Assembly: GCA_963700195.1 (NCBI GenBank)
Contig: CAVOWQ010000010.1
Coordinates: 310,001 to 374,000, forward strand
From: AP-15 sp963700195
GTDB lineage: Bacteria > Pseudomonadota > Alphaproteobacteria > ATCC43930 > CGMCC-115725
Direction of reading: 5' to 3'
DNA length: 64,000 bases
Shown piece after piece: positions 26,857 to 35,233 of the stretch; position 1 is the first letter of the stretch; each line of letters begins with the position of its first letter. The position numbers and the translations under genes are program-made. Under the pieces are notes generated by a model. The model did not search any database. It had not been told where the DNA came from and saw only the letters and a program-made list of their open reading frames with translations.

Positions 26857-27696
26857 CGTCAGAAACAAGGTCACGACCGACGCTTCCGCTCCGAGGACGA
26901 AGCGGACATAGGCAGGGAATTGCGACAGATAAGTCGCGCCGGCCAGCCAGAACCATGAGATGCCGAGCATCGAGCGGAACGGCCCGGCTTCCCGGGCAGC
27001 CTGCCGCATCACTCGAACCGTGGCGCCGAACACATTCCAGCGCGCCGCGCTGCGGCGCGCCGCAGGTGTGGTGCGCGGTATGTGGCGGCTGGCCCCCCAG
27101 GCGGCGAGCGCCACTGCGACGATCAGCCCCGCGACAGCCGCCGAGCCATGCCGGGTGGCTATAACCATGCCGGCGATCGTGCCGAGAAGGATCGCGATAA
27201 AGGTTCCGGCTTCGACCAGCCCATTGCCGAGCAGCAGCTCCTCGGGAGCGAGGAGATCCGGCAGGATCGCGTATTTGAGCGGGCCGAAGAACGCGGCCTG
27301 GATGCCCATCGTGAACAGAAGGGCGAGCAGCACGGTCGCGCTTCCGGCGAGAACCCCGCAGGCGGCGGCCAGCATCACCGGGATTTCGAGCAGCTTAATC
27401 AGCCGGATCAGCCACGCCTTGTCCGACTCGTCGGCGATCTGGCCGGCGGTCGCCGAGCACAGGAAGAACGGCAGCGTAAATAGCCCGGCGGCAAGTGGGA
27501 TCATGATTTGCGCCGAGAGCTGCGACGCGGCATCGGCACGGTACGCGATCATCAGCACCAGCGCGTTGCGCACTGCGTTGTCGTTGAAGGCCGACAGGAA
27601 CTGAGTCGCGAACAGCGGGCCAAAGCGCCGCGACACGAGCAGCCTAAACGCGCTGTCGGGTTTTTGCTTTACCTCCGGAGCTGCCGACCCCGTCAA
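26368..27696 (-). CDS. MFS transporter, LplT-like (lysophospholipid transporter type)
   Basis: About 442 residues with some twelve hydrophobic segments. FLSAFNDNAVRNALVLMIAY near the N-terminus is the signature of LplT and of the transporter half of Aas-type fusions, which move lysophospholipids inward for reacylation. FGPLKYAILPDLL and NGLVEAGTFIAILLGTIAG also fit. The frame is open further upstream, but that part overlaps the monooxygenase gene; TTG 27696, ten bases past that gene's stop, is the best start. No acyltransferase domain follows. Convergent with ydcF. Confidence 0.82.
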   Translation of the reverse strand: MTGSAAPEVKQKPDSAFRLLVSRRFGPLFATQFLSAFNDNAVRNALVLMIAYRADAASQLSAQIMIPLAAGLFTLPFFLCSATAGQIADESDKAWLIRLIKLLEIPVMLAAACGVLAGSATVLLALLFTMGIQAAFFGPLKYAILPDLLAPEELLLGNGLVEAGTFIAILLGTIAGMVIATRHGSAAVAGLIVAVALAAWGASRHIPRTTPAARRSAARWNVFGATVRVMRQAAREAGPFRSMLGISWFWLAGATYLSQFPAYVRFVLGAEASVVTLFLTLFSVGIAFGSLLCNRLLAGRLSAGCVPWGALGIGLFSIDLWLASPPPSGAGELTTLAAFVGDPMHWRILADLFGIAASGGVFVVPLYALLQALTAREHRARAIAANNIVNAAAMVISSAVTMALIAIGVSIPGLFLLTGTATLAVAALFWRMLPRLTVAQPM

Positions 27697-27706
27697 TGCG
27701 CTGTGG

Positions 27707-28030
27707 TCAGGAGCTTTTCCGCTCCCAATACCCGGCCGCAGCGGGAAAGACGGTCTGGCAACGCGTCGCCACGGGCGCGCCGTCCAGGGTGTCCGCGGCG
27801 GCGCGCCAGACCGCGTAGTGGGGCGCGGCCCGATGCTCCTCCAACGCCGCCTCGTCGCGGTAGACCTCGTAGAAGTAATAGACGTTCCGGTCTTGCGCGT
27901 CCTGAAGGACGTTGAAGCGCATGCACGCCGGCTCGTCCCGCTCGGAGCCCAGGGCATCCACCTCGATCGCCTTGAGGAATTGCTCGCGCGCGTCGGGCTT
28001 CACCCGAACCTTCACCCACATCGCCAGCAT
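27707..28030 (-). CDS. Antibiotic biosynthesis monooxygenase (ABM)-type protein
   Basis: 107 residues. MWVKVRVKPDAREQFLKAIE, ACMRFNVLQDAQDRNVYYFY and EHRAAPHYAVW follow the ABM/YgiN-like quinol monooxygenase pattern: a ferredoxin-like dimer that oxidises quinols or ring compounds without cofactors. GGGAGGGC precedes ATG 28030. It lies between an acyl-CoA dehydrogenase and the MFS gene on the same strand. Confidence 0.9.
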   Translation of the reverse strand: MLAMWVKVRVKPDAREQFLKAIEVDALGSERDEPACMRFNVLQDAQDRNVYYFYEVYRDEAALEEHRAAPHYAVWRAAADTLDGAPVATRCQTVFPAAAGYWERKSS

Positions 28031-28145
28031 TGCGCCCTCCCTTTCTGTCGGCAGTCCCCGAACGCGGATATTACGCGTACGGCGCCGTCCGCGGAAACCC
28101 AGTCTCAGGTTGGTACAAATTCAGATGCGATCTTCGGCTTTCGGC

Positions 28146-29324
28146 TCAATACGAGCGCGGCATCCCTAGAACGTGCTGGCCGAGATAGGCGAGCACCATA
28201 TTGGTCGAGATCGGGGCGGTCTGGTAGAGGCGGGCCTCGCGCCATTTGCGCTCGATGTCGTATTCCTTGGCGAACGCGAAGCCGCCATAGGTGGCGAAGG
28301 TCGCCTCGGCGGCATGCCAGGTGGCTTCCGAGGCGAGCAGTTTTGCCATGTTGGCGTCGGCGCCGCACTCCTTGCCGTCGTCGAACAACGCAGCGGCCCG
28401 GCGGCAGATCATGTCGGCCGCTTCGAGCTCGGCATAGGCGTGTGCGAGCGGGAACTGCACCCCTTGGTTCTGCCCGATTGGGCGGTCGAACACGATGCGT
28501 TCTTTGGCGTAGTCGATCCCCTTCTGCAATAGCCAACGCCCGTCGCCGATGCATTCCTGCGCCACCAGGATGCGCTCGGCATTCATCCCGTCGAGGATGT
28601 AGCGGAAGCCCTGCCCTTCCTCGCCGATCAGGTTCTCGGGCGGCACTTCGAGATTGTCGAAGAACACTTCGGTCGTGTTGTGGTTGATCATCGCTTCGAT
28701 GGGACGGATTTCGACCCCGTGTCCGAGGTTCTCGCGCAGGTCGACGAGAAATACCGAAAGCCCGTCGGTGCGGCGCTTGACCTCGTCGATCGGGGTCGTG
28801 CGCGCGAGCAACAGCATCAGGTCGGAATGCCGGGCCCGCGACGTCCACACCTTCTGCCCGTTGACCACATAATGATTGCCTTGCCGCACCGCGCGGGTCT
28901 TCAGCTTGGTCGTGTCGGAGCCGGTCGTCGGCTCGGTCACCCCGAAAGCCTGCAATCGCAGTTCACCAGACGCGATCTTGGGCAGATAGCGCTGCTTCTG
29001 CTGTTTGCTCCCGTGCCGCAGCACGGTGCCCATGATGTACATCTGGGCGTGGCCTTGGCTTGCCGTGCAGCCCGACGCATTGATCTCCTCGAGGATCACA
29101 GCAGCGGCCCGCAACGGCAGCCCCGAGCCGCCATATTCCTCCGGGATCAACGAGGCGAGAAAGCCGCTCTGCGTCAATTCGGTTATGAACTCGGTCGGAT
29201 AGGCCTGCTCCGCCTCCAATTTGCGCCAATAGGCGCCGGGGTAGCGCTCGCAGATCTTGCGCACCGACTCGCGTAATTCGGGATAATCCTCGCCGAGGGC
29301 TACCATCGTCGCCGTATCGGTCAT
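28146..29324 (-). CDS. Acyl-CoA dehydrogenase family protein
   Basis: 392 residues, normal for the family. LRLQAFGVTEPTTGSDTTKL is the FAD/substrate signature, NHYVVNGQKVWTSRARHSDL the next beta-domain strand, and IGQNQGVQFPLAHAYAELEA the C-terminal helical domain; ATYGGFAFAKEYDIERKWRE closes it. It introduces a double bond into an acyl-CoA and passes electrons to ETF. AGGAGGGCGAA precedes the ATG. The specific chain is not predictable. Confidence 0.94.
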   Translation of the reverse strand: MTDTATMVALGEDYPELRESVRKICERYPGAYWRKLEAEQAYPTEFITELTQSGFLASLIPEEYGGSGLPLRAAAVILEEINASGCTASQGHAQMYIMGTVLRHGSKQQKQRYLPKIASGELRLQAFGVTEPTTGSDTTKLKTRAVRQGNHYVVNGQKVWTSRARHSDLMLLLARTTPIDEVKRRTDGLSVFLVDLRENLGHGVEIRPIEAMINHNTTEVFFDNLEVPPENLIGEEGQGFRYILDGMNAERILVAQECIGDGRWLLQKGIDYAKERIVFDRPIGQNQGVQFPLAHAYAELEAADMICRRAAALFDDGKECGADANMAKLLASEATWHAAEATFATYGGFAFAKEYDIERKWREARLYQTAPISTNMVLAYLGQHVLGMPRSY

Positions 29325-29435
29325 TTCGCCCTCCTGTCCGCCGTTTCAGGAAGAGATAACGCAATGCGGAAAGTGCCGAAAGCATCGCCTGTTACGGCTT
29401 CCGTTTAGCCAAACCCAGCATGACGGCCAAGGGTC

Positions 29436-29508
29436 TTGACGTGGTGTGTCAATGGCTCCTTGACAAACGTACCGTCAAGGCGCACTTGACTGTCAAGATC
29501 AGCTTGAC
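29436..29508. promoter_or_regulatory. Array of seven alternating TTGAC/GTCAA half-sites
   Basis: TTGAC occurs at 29436, 29460, 29486 and 29504, and its inverse GTCAA at 29448, 29474 and 29492, strictly alternating and mostly 12 bases apart. They form three facing pairs (TTGAC-N7-GTCAA, -N9-, -N1-). The array ends 20 bases before the ATG of the zinc-finger/HTH gene and looks like a multi-site operator, perhaps for that protein. One TTGACA could also be a -35 box. Confidence 0.6.
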
Positions 29509-29527
29509 TGCGATGGAGGTGGCGACC

Positions 29528-29914
29528 ATGCCAGAAGCGAGCGCGACCCAAAATCCGGCAACCGACACGGGAGCGGGAGCGAAACCCGCTCTATACTGCA
29601 CATTTTGTGGAAAATCGCAATTCGAGGTAAAAAAGCTCATTTCTGGTCCCGCGGTATTCATCTGCGACGAGTGCGTCGCTCTCTGCGTCAAAATTTGCGA
29701 GGACGACAATGTACCGACCGAAATCGGAAATCCGAGGCTTATCCCGACCCAAACCCTTCTAACGGTCCTCAAATACGCAGGGGCAAGAGACGAGCAACTC
29801 CGCGCTGCACTGCACGAAATGGTCGATGTGCTGCGCAAGCGGGAGGTAAGCTGGGCGGTTATCGGAGAGGCGCTGGGAGTCTCGCGTCAAGCGGCCTGGG
29901 ACCGATTTTCCTAA
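29528..29914 (+). CDS. Small protein with ClpX-type C4 zinc finger and C-terminal helix-turn-helix
   Basis: 128 residues. LYCTFCGKSQFEVKKLISGP followed by FICDECVALC is the four-cysteine zinc-binding domain of ClpX, normally fused to an AAA+ ATPase that is absent here. The C-terminal VSWAVIGEALGVSRQAAWDR reads as a helix-turn-helix (sigma-70 region 4/MarR-like spacing). Start 29528 has GGAGGTGG at good spacing; the frame is open upstream through the repeat array. A DNA-binding regulator is the best reading, possibly controlling itself through the array. Not a known named protein to me. Confidence 0.75.
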   Translation: MPEASATQNPATDTGAGAKPALYCTFCGKSQFEVKKLISGPAVFICDECVALCVKICEDDNVPTEIGNPRLIPTQTLLTVLKYAGARDEQLRAALHEMVDVLRKREVSWAVIGEALGVSRQAAWDRFS

Positions 29915-29947
29915 GCGGACCAACACGACTTGACCTCACGATGAAAT

Positions 29948-30727
29948 TCACCCGGTGCGGATGGCGCGGTATTCGCGGCGAACGATCTCCAAGAGTTCGT
30001 CGGCCGAGGTCGCCGCCGTGTGGCTCTCGAAGGTGATCTCGCCATGCTGCATCAACACGACCCGATCGCAGATTTCGAGCGTCTGCGCGTAATTGTGCGC
30101 GATCATCACGATCGCGATGTCGCCGCGCGCGCGAAGCCGTTCGATCAGCTCGATGATCAGCCGCGCCTCGCGCGCGCCCATTGCCGCCAGCGGCTCGTCG
30201 AGCAAGAGGATGCGCGCCTTCGAATATACCGCGCGCGCCACCGCGATGGCTTGGCGCTGACCCCCCGAGAGAGCGCCGACCGCGACCTCGACCGAGGGCA
30301 CGTCGACGCCGATTTCGGCGAGCGCTTCGGCCGCCCGCCGCCGCATCTCGCGATGATTCAACAGTCGCAGCGGCCCCCGGCGTAACAGCTCGCGGTTCAA
30401 AAACATGTTGTGGTAGATGCTGAGCCCGTTGACCAGCGCCAGATCTTGGTAGACGCATTCGATGCCGAGCGCGCGGGCAGCATCGACCGAGGCAAGCTCC
30501 ACCGGCCTTCCGTCGACGAACACCTGTCCCGAATCCGGCTGATGATAACCGGTCAGGATCTTGATCAAGGTCGATTTGCCGGCGCCATTGTCGCCGAGGA
30601 TGCCGAGCGTCTCGCCCCATGCCACCTCGAGCGAGACACCGGCAAGCGCGGTGATCTTGCCGAAAGTCTTCATCACCTTCTCGGCGCGGATCGCTTCGGC
30701 CCCGATCGGTTCCATTGGGCCCTTCAT
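29948..30727 (-). CDS. Sugar-type ABC transporter ATP-binding protein
   Basis: 259 residues, a single ATPase domain. GETLGILGDNGAGKSTLIKI is the Walker A region, VGALSGGQRQAIAVARAVY the ABC signature, and ARILLLDEPLAAMG the Walker B. CVYQDLALVNGLSIYHNMFL is typical of RbsA/MglA-related carbohydrate importers, but most of those are double-domain proteins of ~500 residues. The start overlaps the permease stop (ATGA). Operon order from the promoter is binding protein, permease, ATPase. Confidence 0.92.
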   Translation of the reverse strand: MKGPMEPIGAEAIRAEKVMKTFGKITALAGVSLEVAWGETLGILGDNGAGKSTLIKILTGYHQPDSGQVFVDGRPVELASVDAARALGIECVYQDLALVNGLSIYHNMFLNRELLRRGPLRLLNHREMRRRAAEALAEIGVDVPSVEVAVGALSGGQRQAIAVARAVYSKARILLLDEPLAAMGAREARLIIELIERLRARGDIAIVMIAHNYAQTLEICDRVVLMQHGEITFESHTAATSADELLEIVRREYRAIRTG

Positions 30728-31722
30728 GCGGGGCCGCCGCCGCGCAGCCGCGCGAGATGGATATTGGCGATCATCGCGATGAGGATGGCGGCGCCAATCA
30801 CGATGTCAAAGGCGAAGGCGTTGATGCCCTGCAATGTAAAGCCGTCCTGCAACACGCCGAGCATGATGCCGCCGACGAGCCCACCGATGATCGTGCCGGC
30901 GCCGCCGGCGATCGCCGTCCCGCCGATGACGCCGGAGGCGACACCGAGGAACATCATGTTGCTGCCGCCCGCCAAGGGGTCGATCGAGCCGACGCGAAAG
31001 GCTTCGAGCACTCCGGTCAACCCGCCCAACGTGCTGGTCAACACGAAATTGCCGATCTTGATGCGGTTGATCGCGATACCCGCCTCGGCCGCCGCGACGA
31101 TGTTGCCGCCGATCGCGATCGTATGCAGCCCCCAGCGCGTATGACGCAGAACGACATGCATAACGGCGACGATCGCGAGGGCCCACAGGATCTCGGAATA
31201 GCTCCATTCTCCCATGATCCCGGTCAGGATCGGCCCGCCCGACGTGTTCGCGGGATAGCCGCGCGAGATCGTCAGGGTCAGCCCAGTGATCAGGAACAGC
31301 ATGCCCAGGGTCGTGATGAAGGACGGCACGCGAAGTCCGATCGTGATGAGGCCGATCGTCAGCCCGATCAGCGCGCACACCGCCAGCGCCGCGACGATCG
31401 CCAGCGGCTCCGGCGCGCCGAAATCGTTGATGTTTTCCATCAGGAAGGGCGCCAGCGCGAAAACCTGGCCGACCGACAAATCGATTTCGCGGCAGATCAG
31501 CAGCATGATCTCGCCGCAGGCGATAATGACCGGCGCGGCGACGAACTGCGACAGCGTCTGCAAGTTGGCAGCGGTGACAAAATTGGCGTTGGCGATCTCG
31601 AAATAAACGACGAGTGCCACCGATACGACGATGACGCTCGCCTCCGGCCGCAGCAGCAGAGCATAAGCCCGACCCGCCACGCCGCCGCGCGGCGCGGCCG
31701 CCTCCGCGGCCTGCCCCGACAC
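30724..31722 (-). CDS. Sugar-type ABC transporter permease (RbsC-like, BPD_transp_2)
   Basis: About 332 residues with eight to ten hydrophobic segments. ANFVTAANLQTLSQFVAAPV and IMLLICREIDLSVGQVFALA are the RbsC-type signature, with TLGMLFLITGLTLTISRGYP and FLGVASGVIGGTAIAGGAGT following. The frame extends upstream to 32058, but that part is antisense-like over the binding-protein gene. GTG 31722 (or TTG 31731, which overlaps the preceding stop) is the likely start. Confidence 0.9.
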   Translation of the reverse strand: MSGQAAEAAAPRGGVAGRAYALLLRPEASVIVVSVALVVYFEIANANFVTAANLQTLSQFVAAPVIIACGEIMLLICREIDLSVGQVFALAPFLMENINDFGAPEPLAIVAALAVCALIGLTIGLITIGLRVPSFITTLGMLFLITGLTLTISRGYPANTSGGPILTGIMGEWSYSEILWALAIVAVMHVVLRHTRWGLHTIAIGGNIVAAAEAGIAINRIKIGNFVLTSTLGGLTGVLEAFRVGSIDPLAGGSNMMFLGVASGVIGGTAIAGGAGTIIGGLVGGIMLGVLQDGFTLQGINAFAFDIVIGAAILIAMIANIHLARLRGGGPA

Positions 31723-31727
31723 CAGGC

Positions 31728-32795
31728 TCAACCGCCGATCGCGCCGGTGTGCGGAACGATCTGCGCCTCCTTTCCGCTGCCCTCGTACCGCGTCTTCGTG
31801 TTGAGATAAGGATCGATGCTGTCCTTGGTGACGAATTTGAGCCCGGTATTGATGTCGGCTGGGCCGACGAGGCCGCCCGATACCTTCCACCCGAACATCT
31901 CCATGACCGTGTAGAAGCCTTGAAGGTAGGGCTGCTGGTCGATGACGAAATCGAGGAACCCGTCGTGCACCGCCTCCAGCGAGCGCGGCAGCATATCGTA
32001 GCCGCCGGCGCGAACACCTTTGGCGGCGAGATTGTATTTTCGGCTGATCAGACCGCAATTCATCGTGTCGCCGCCGCCGGTGCCAAACATGCCCTTCACG
32101 TCCTGGTTGCCGAGGTAATAGGCATCGATCTTCGACAGCGACTCGTTGGCGGCCGGAGCGGTGGCGATCATCGTCGCCTGAATATCGGCACCCGATTTCT
32201 TGATCGAGTCCATCGCGCCGTCGAAGCGCGGCTGCAGGTTGAGCTGACCGGGCGTCGCGATGAAGATCGCCACCTTGCCAGAGCCGACCAGCTTGACGAT
32301 GCGCTCGCCCATCATCTGCCCCGACAGGAACAGATCCTGGCCGATATAGGCGAGGCGCTTGTTGGTCTTGGAATCGGCGTTGTAGCTGAAGACCGGAATA
32401 CCGGCCGCGAGCGCATTGTCGACCGGCCGGTCAAACCCCTTGGGGTCGACGAGGCACACCGCGATCGCGTCGGCCTTGCCGGCGATCGCGGTGTTCATCG
32501 CATTGACCATCTGCGCGACATCGGAGGTTTCCGAGCCGGTCCACTGATAATCGCAGCCGAGCAGCGCGCAGGCATCTTGAATGCCGTACTGGCACGGCAC
32601 GAAAAACGGGTTCGCCGTCACATGATTGACAAAGACAAATTTCCACCTCGGATGCGACGGAAACGGCCCCTCCTCTGCCGCGCCCGCCGGCCCGACTGCG
32701 CCCGCCAGGTATGCGGCGACAGACCCGGCGGTGACGCCGCGCATAAGCGCGCGGCGCGGCAACGCTCCGGTGATGTCGCGCGAGCGTATGGTCAT
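31728..32795 (-). CDS. Sugar ABC transporter substrate-binding protein
   Basis: 355 residues with a signal sequence (RRALMRGVTAGSVAAYLAGA, processed after AGAAE). WKFVFVNHVTANPFFVPCQY, AIAGKADAIAVCLVDPKGFD and AGIPVFSYNADS match periplasmic-binding proteins of the ribose/galactose group. GGGAGGATGCGAC precedes the ATG. It is the first gene of the importer operon. The ligand is not evident; relatives take up pentoses, inositol or nucleosides. Confidence 0.9.
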   Translation of the reverse strand: MTIRSRDITGALPRRALMRGVTAGSVAAYLAGAVGPAGAAEEGPFPSHPRWKFVFVNHVTANPFFVPCQYGIQDACALLGCDYQWTGSETSDVAQMVNAMNTAIAGKADAIAVCLVDPKGFDRPVDNALAAGIPVFSYNADSKTNKRLAYIGQDLFLSGQMMGERIVKLVGSGKVAIFIATPGQLNLQPRFDGAMDSIKKSGADIQATMIATAPAANESLSKIDAYYLGNQDVKGMFGTGGGDTMNCGLISRKYNLAAKGVRAGGYDMLPRSLEAVHDGFLDFVIDQQPYLQGFYTVMEMFGWKVSGGLVGPADINTGLKFVTKDSIDPYLNTKTRYEGSGKEAQIVPHTGAIGG

Positions 32796-32845
32796 GTCGC
32801 ATCCTCCCGGCTAATAATATACGCTGATCTCCTTCCGCAGATTAC

Positions 32846-33841
32846 ATGTCCGACGTACTTCGCCGGAAGATTATCGCCGCGTTAGCTACGGCAGCCGCCC
32901 TCATGAGCGCCCGTGTTGGCCCTGCGGCGCAAGCCGCCCGGGTTTACCGGATCGGCGTCCTTGAAACGCTACCGGCGGACAAGAATCGCGCGAATTTCTC
33001 GGCGCTGCTGAGTGGTTTGCGCGAGCATGGTTATATCGAGAGGCAGAATCTGGAAATCGAATACCGCTCCGCGGACGGCCGTGCCGATCGGTTCCCCCAG
33101 CTGGCGGCTGAGCTAGTTCGGCTACCGGTCGACCTAATTGTCACAAGAGGCACGCCCGCTACCAAAGCAGTCGAAGAGGCGACGGATACAATCCCGATTG
33201 TCTTCACGGCGATCGGAGAGCCGGTAGGCGCCGGTATCATTCCAGCCCTCGCGCGTCCAGGTGGCAATGTAACGGGCCTAAGTGCTTTCGCGACTGAACT
33301 CGCGGGCAAGCAAATCGAGCTGTTGAAAGAGGCATTTCCAGCGATCGCGCGGGTGGGCTTCATGCACAATATGGGAAACCCGGTAGCGCCACCTGAATGG
33401 CAAGCAATCGAAGCGGCGGGGGAGGCGCTGGGAATCTCCGTCGAACTGTTCGACATCCGTCGCGAGCCAGACATCACGGCGTCATTTAAAAACATGCGGC
33501 AGCACAACGTCGATGCGCTGTACGTCGGTATCGACACGCTCACCCAAGCCAACGCCAAGACGATCGTTGATCTTGCTGCCGAGCAAAAACTACCAACGGT
33601 CTACATAGCGCGCCAATACGTTAATCTCGGTGGGTTACTGAGCTATGGGCCAAGCTTTCCGGACCTGTATCGCCGTGCCGCCGGCCTTATCGACAAAATC
33701 TTCAAAGGCGCGAAGCCCGGCGATTTGCCGGTCGAGCAGCCGACCAAACTCGAACTGATTATCAATTTGAGGGCGGCGAAGGCGCTCGGCGTCGAGCTCC
33801 CGCCGATTCTAATGGTCCGGGCCGACGAGGTGATCGAATGA
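32846..33841 (+). CDS. ABC transporter substrate-binding protein (ABC_sub_bind/TrpX type), orphan
   Basis: 331 residues with an N-terminal hydrophobic leader. VYRIGVLETLPADKNRANFS, FPQLAAELVRLPVDLIVTRG and PIVFTAIGEPVGAGIIPALA are hallmarks of the ABC_sub_bind family; LELIINLRAAKALGVELPPI is its usual ending. It is transcribed away from the sugar importer and shares a 50-base promoter region with it. No permease or ATPase of its own is present, as is common for such genes in alphaproteobacteria. Confidence 0.92.
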   Translation: MSDVLRRKIIAALATAAALMSARVGPAAQAARVYRIGVLETLPADKNRANFSALLSGLREHGYIERQNLEIEYRSADGRADRFPQLAAELVRLPVDLIVTRGTPATKAVEEATDTIPIVFTAIGEPVGAGIIPALARPGGNVTGLSAFATELAGKQIELLKEAFPAIARVGFMHNMGNPVAPPEWQAIEAAGEALGISVELFDIRREPDITASFKNMRQHNVDALYVGIDTLTQANAKTIVDLAAEQKLPTVYIARQYVNLGGLLSYGPSFPDLYRRAAGLIDKIFKGAKPGDLPVEQPTKLELIINLRAAKALGVELPPILMVRADEVIE

Positions 33842-34394
33842 GCGCTGCCAGCCAGTCCTGCGGTTGTCGCTCGCATTGCCGCGGCGTCGTCCGGCTTCGT
33901 TAGAGTTTGGCGGCGGCCCGCGCCAATTGTTGGTCACGGGTGACGAGATTGGCATAAAAGACAGGGGATATATGCGGTTTGATCAAATATTCCCGTTAAA
34001 TCAGCAAGCGCTGCCACGATACCTCCTTCGCCTCGCTCTCGGCCCACCGATGCGCATATTGCCTACGACACCCCCAATGCCACGGTAAACCGCCGTCCGG
34101 CAGCGGCACGCCTGTTGTGGTACGAGCAACGCTAAAATTGCCATAATGTTCGGGTCTCATTGAGCTTCGCGGAAGGGCAGATGGCCGGCCGCGGGTAAAC
34201 CGAATGCTGATGTTTCGCTGCAAAAAACAGCAAAAACAGCAAGCACGGGCAGAGTGCGACAGCTTGCGAAGAGCGGTCCGGCAATCCTGCCGCCTGGCTC
34301 CGCGGCTGCAAAACCGCGGACCTTGTTTGGGTTCGGAATACGGGGCAAGTTCTCGCCATCAGATGGCTGCACCAACCGATCCGGAGCGGAGACC
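33842..34394. other. Intergenic region, no gene seen
   Basis: About 550 bases with no conserved frame. It holds a copy of a short dispersed repeat (34210-34244) and a perfect CCGCGG hairpin (34300-34319) whose loop CTGCAAAA recalls a tRNA-Cys anticodon loop but lacks the other tRNA arms. The alpha/beta hydrolase promoter must lie here. Confidence 0.5.
34210..34244 (-). repeat. Short dispersed repeat (GCTGTTTT..GCAGCGA type), copy 1
   Basis: Read on the reverse strand, this 35-base stretch contains GCTGTTTTTTGCAGCGAAAC and agrees with 57875-57909 at roughly four positions in five. Both copies lie between genes. Both encode a similar short out-of-context peptide (LAVFAVFCSET versus LAVFAVICSEI). 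Confidence 0.55.
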
Positions 34395-35207
34395 ATGCCG
34401 ATCCTCGCCGAAGACCTCGAATACCACCGCCCGGCAGGCGTTCCGCTGCTCGCGCGGTTTTATCGCCCGGAAGGGCAAGCCCCGTTTCCGGCGGTACTGG
34501 AAGTGCATGGCGGCGCCTGGACGTCAGGCGACCGGTTCAACAATGTGGCGATCGCCGAACACCTCGCCGCGCACGGCATCGCCGTGTTGTCGATCGAGTT
34601 CCGCATGCCGCCGGCGGCGCGCTACCCCGATACGGTGGCCGATGTGAATTTCGGCATCCGGTTTCTGAAGGCGAATGCCGAGCGGTTCGCCACGCGCGCG
34701 GAACTGGTCGGCGGGCTCGGCACGTCTTCCGGCGGGCATCTCCTGCTGCTCAATGCGCTGCGGCCGCGGGATACCCGCTATGCCGCGGCCCCACTGCCGG
34801 GGAGCGATGCGAGCCTCGCGTTTGCCGTCGCCTGCTGGCCGGTGGCCGATCCGCTCGCCCGCTACCACGCGGTCATCGAGCGCGGCAACGACCGGCTGGT
34901 CGAAGCCCACCACCAGTTCTGGCCGTCCGAAGAAGCGATGGCGGTAGGCAGCCCGCAGCTGATCCTGGAACGCGGCGAGACGGTCGACAAACCGCCCGCG
35001 ATGATCATGCAGGGCACCGCCGACGACAACCTGACCCCCGATATGGCCGCCAATTTCGCCGCCGCCTACACCAAAGCCGGCGGCTCGATCGCGTTCCACA
35101 AATTCGACGGCCAGCCGCACGCCTTCATCCCGCGCGACCCTGCTTCGCCGGATGCGCGGCGGGCGCTCGAGCTGATCACGGACTTCATCCACCACCAGAC
35201 GCGCTGA
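34395..35207 (+). CDS. Alpha/beta hydrolase (HSL/lipase-like esterase)
   Basis: 270 residues. LEVHGGAWTSGDRFNNVAIA supplies the HGG oxyanion-hole motif of hormone-sensitive-lipase-like esterases, LVGGLGTSSGGHLLLLNALR the nucleophile elbow GTSSG, MIMQGTADDNLTPDMAANFA the catalytic Asp region and FDGQPHAFIP the catalytic His. GGAGCGGAGACC precedes ATG 34395. A carboxylesterase is likely; substrate unknown. Confidence 0.9.
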   Translation: MPILAEDLEYHRPAGVPLLARFYRPEGQAPFPAVLEVHGGAWTSGDRFNNVAIAEHLAAHGIAVLSIEFRMPPAARYPDTVADVNFGIRFLKANAERFATRAELVGGLGTSSGGHLLLLNALRPRDTRYAAAPLPGSDASLAFAVACWPVADPLARYHAVIERGNDRLVEAHHQFWPSEEAMAVGSPQLILERGETVDKPPAMIMQGTADDNLTPDMAANFAAAYTKAGGSIAFHKFDGQPHAFIPRDPASPDARRALELITDFIHHQTR

Positions 35208-35233
35208 GGCGAGCAGCGCGGTTAGGTTCGTAT

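Noticed and set aside
31723..32058. Longer start for the ABC permease
   Set aside because: The extra 112 codons overlap the binding-protein gene in another frame and contain no membrane segments.
34290..34350. Possible tRNA-Cys
   Set aside because: A CCGCGG stem encloses CTGCAAAA, but the loop has eight bases and there is no D arm, acceptor stem or standard T loop.
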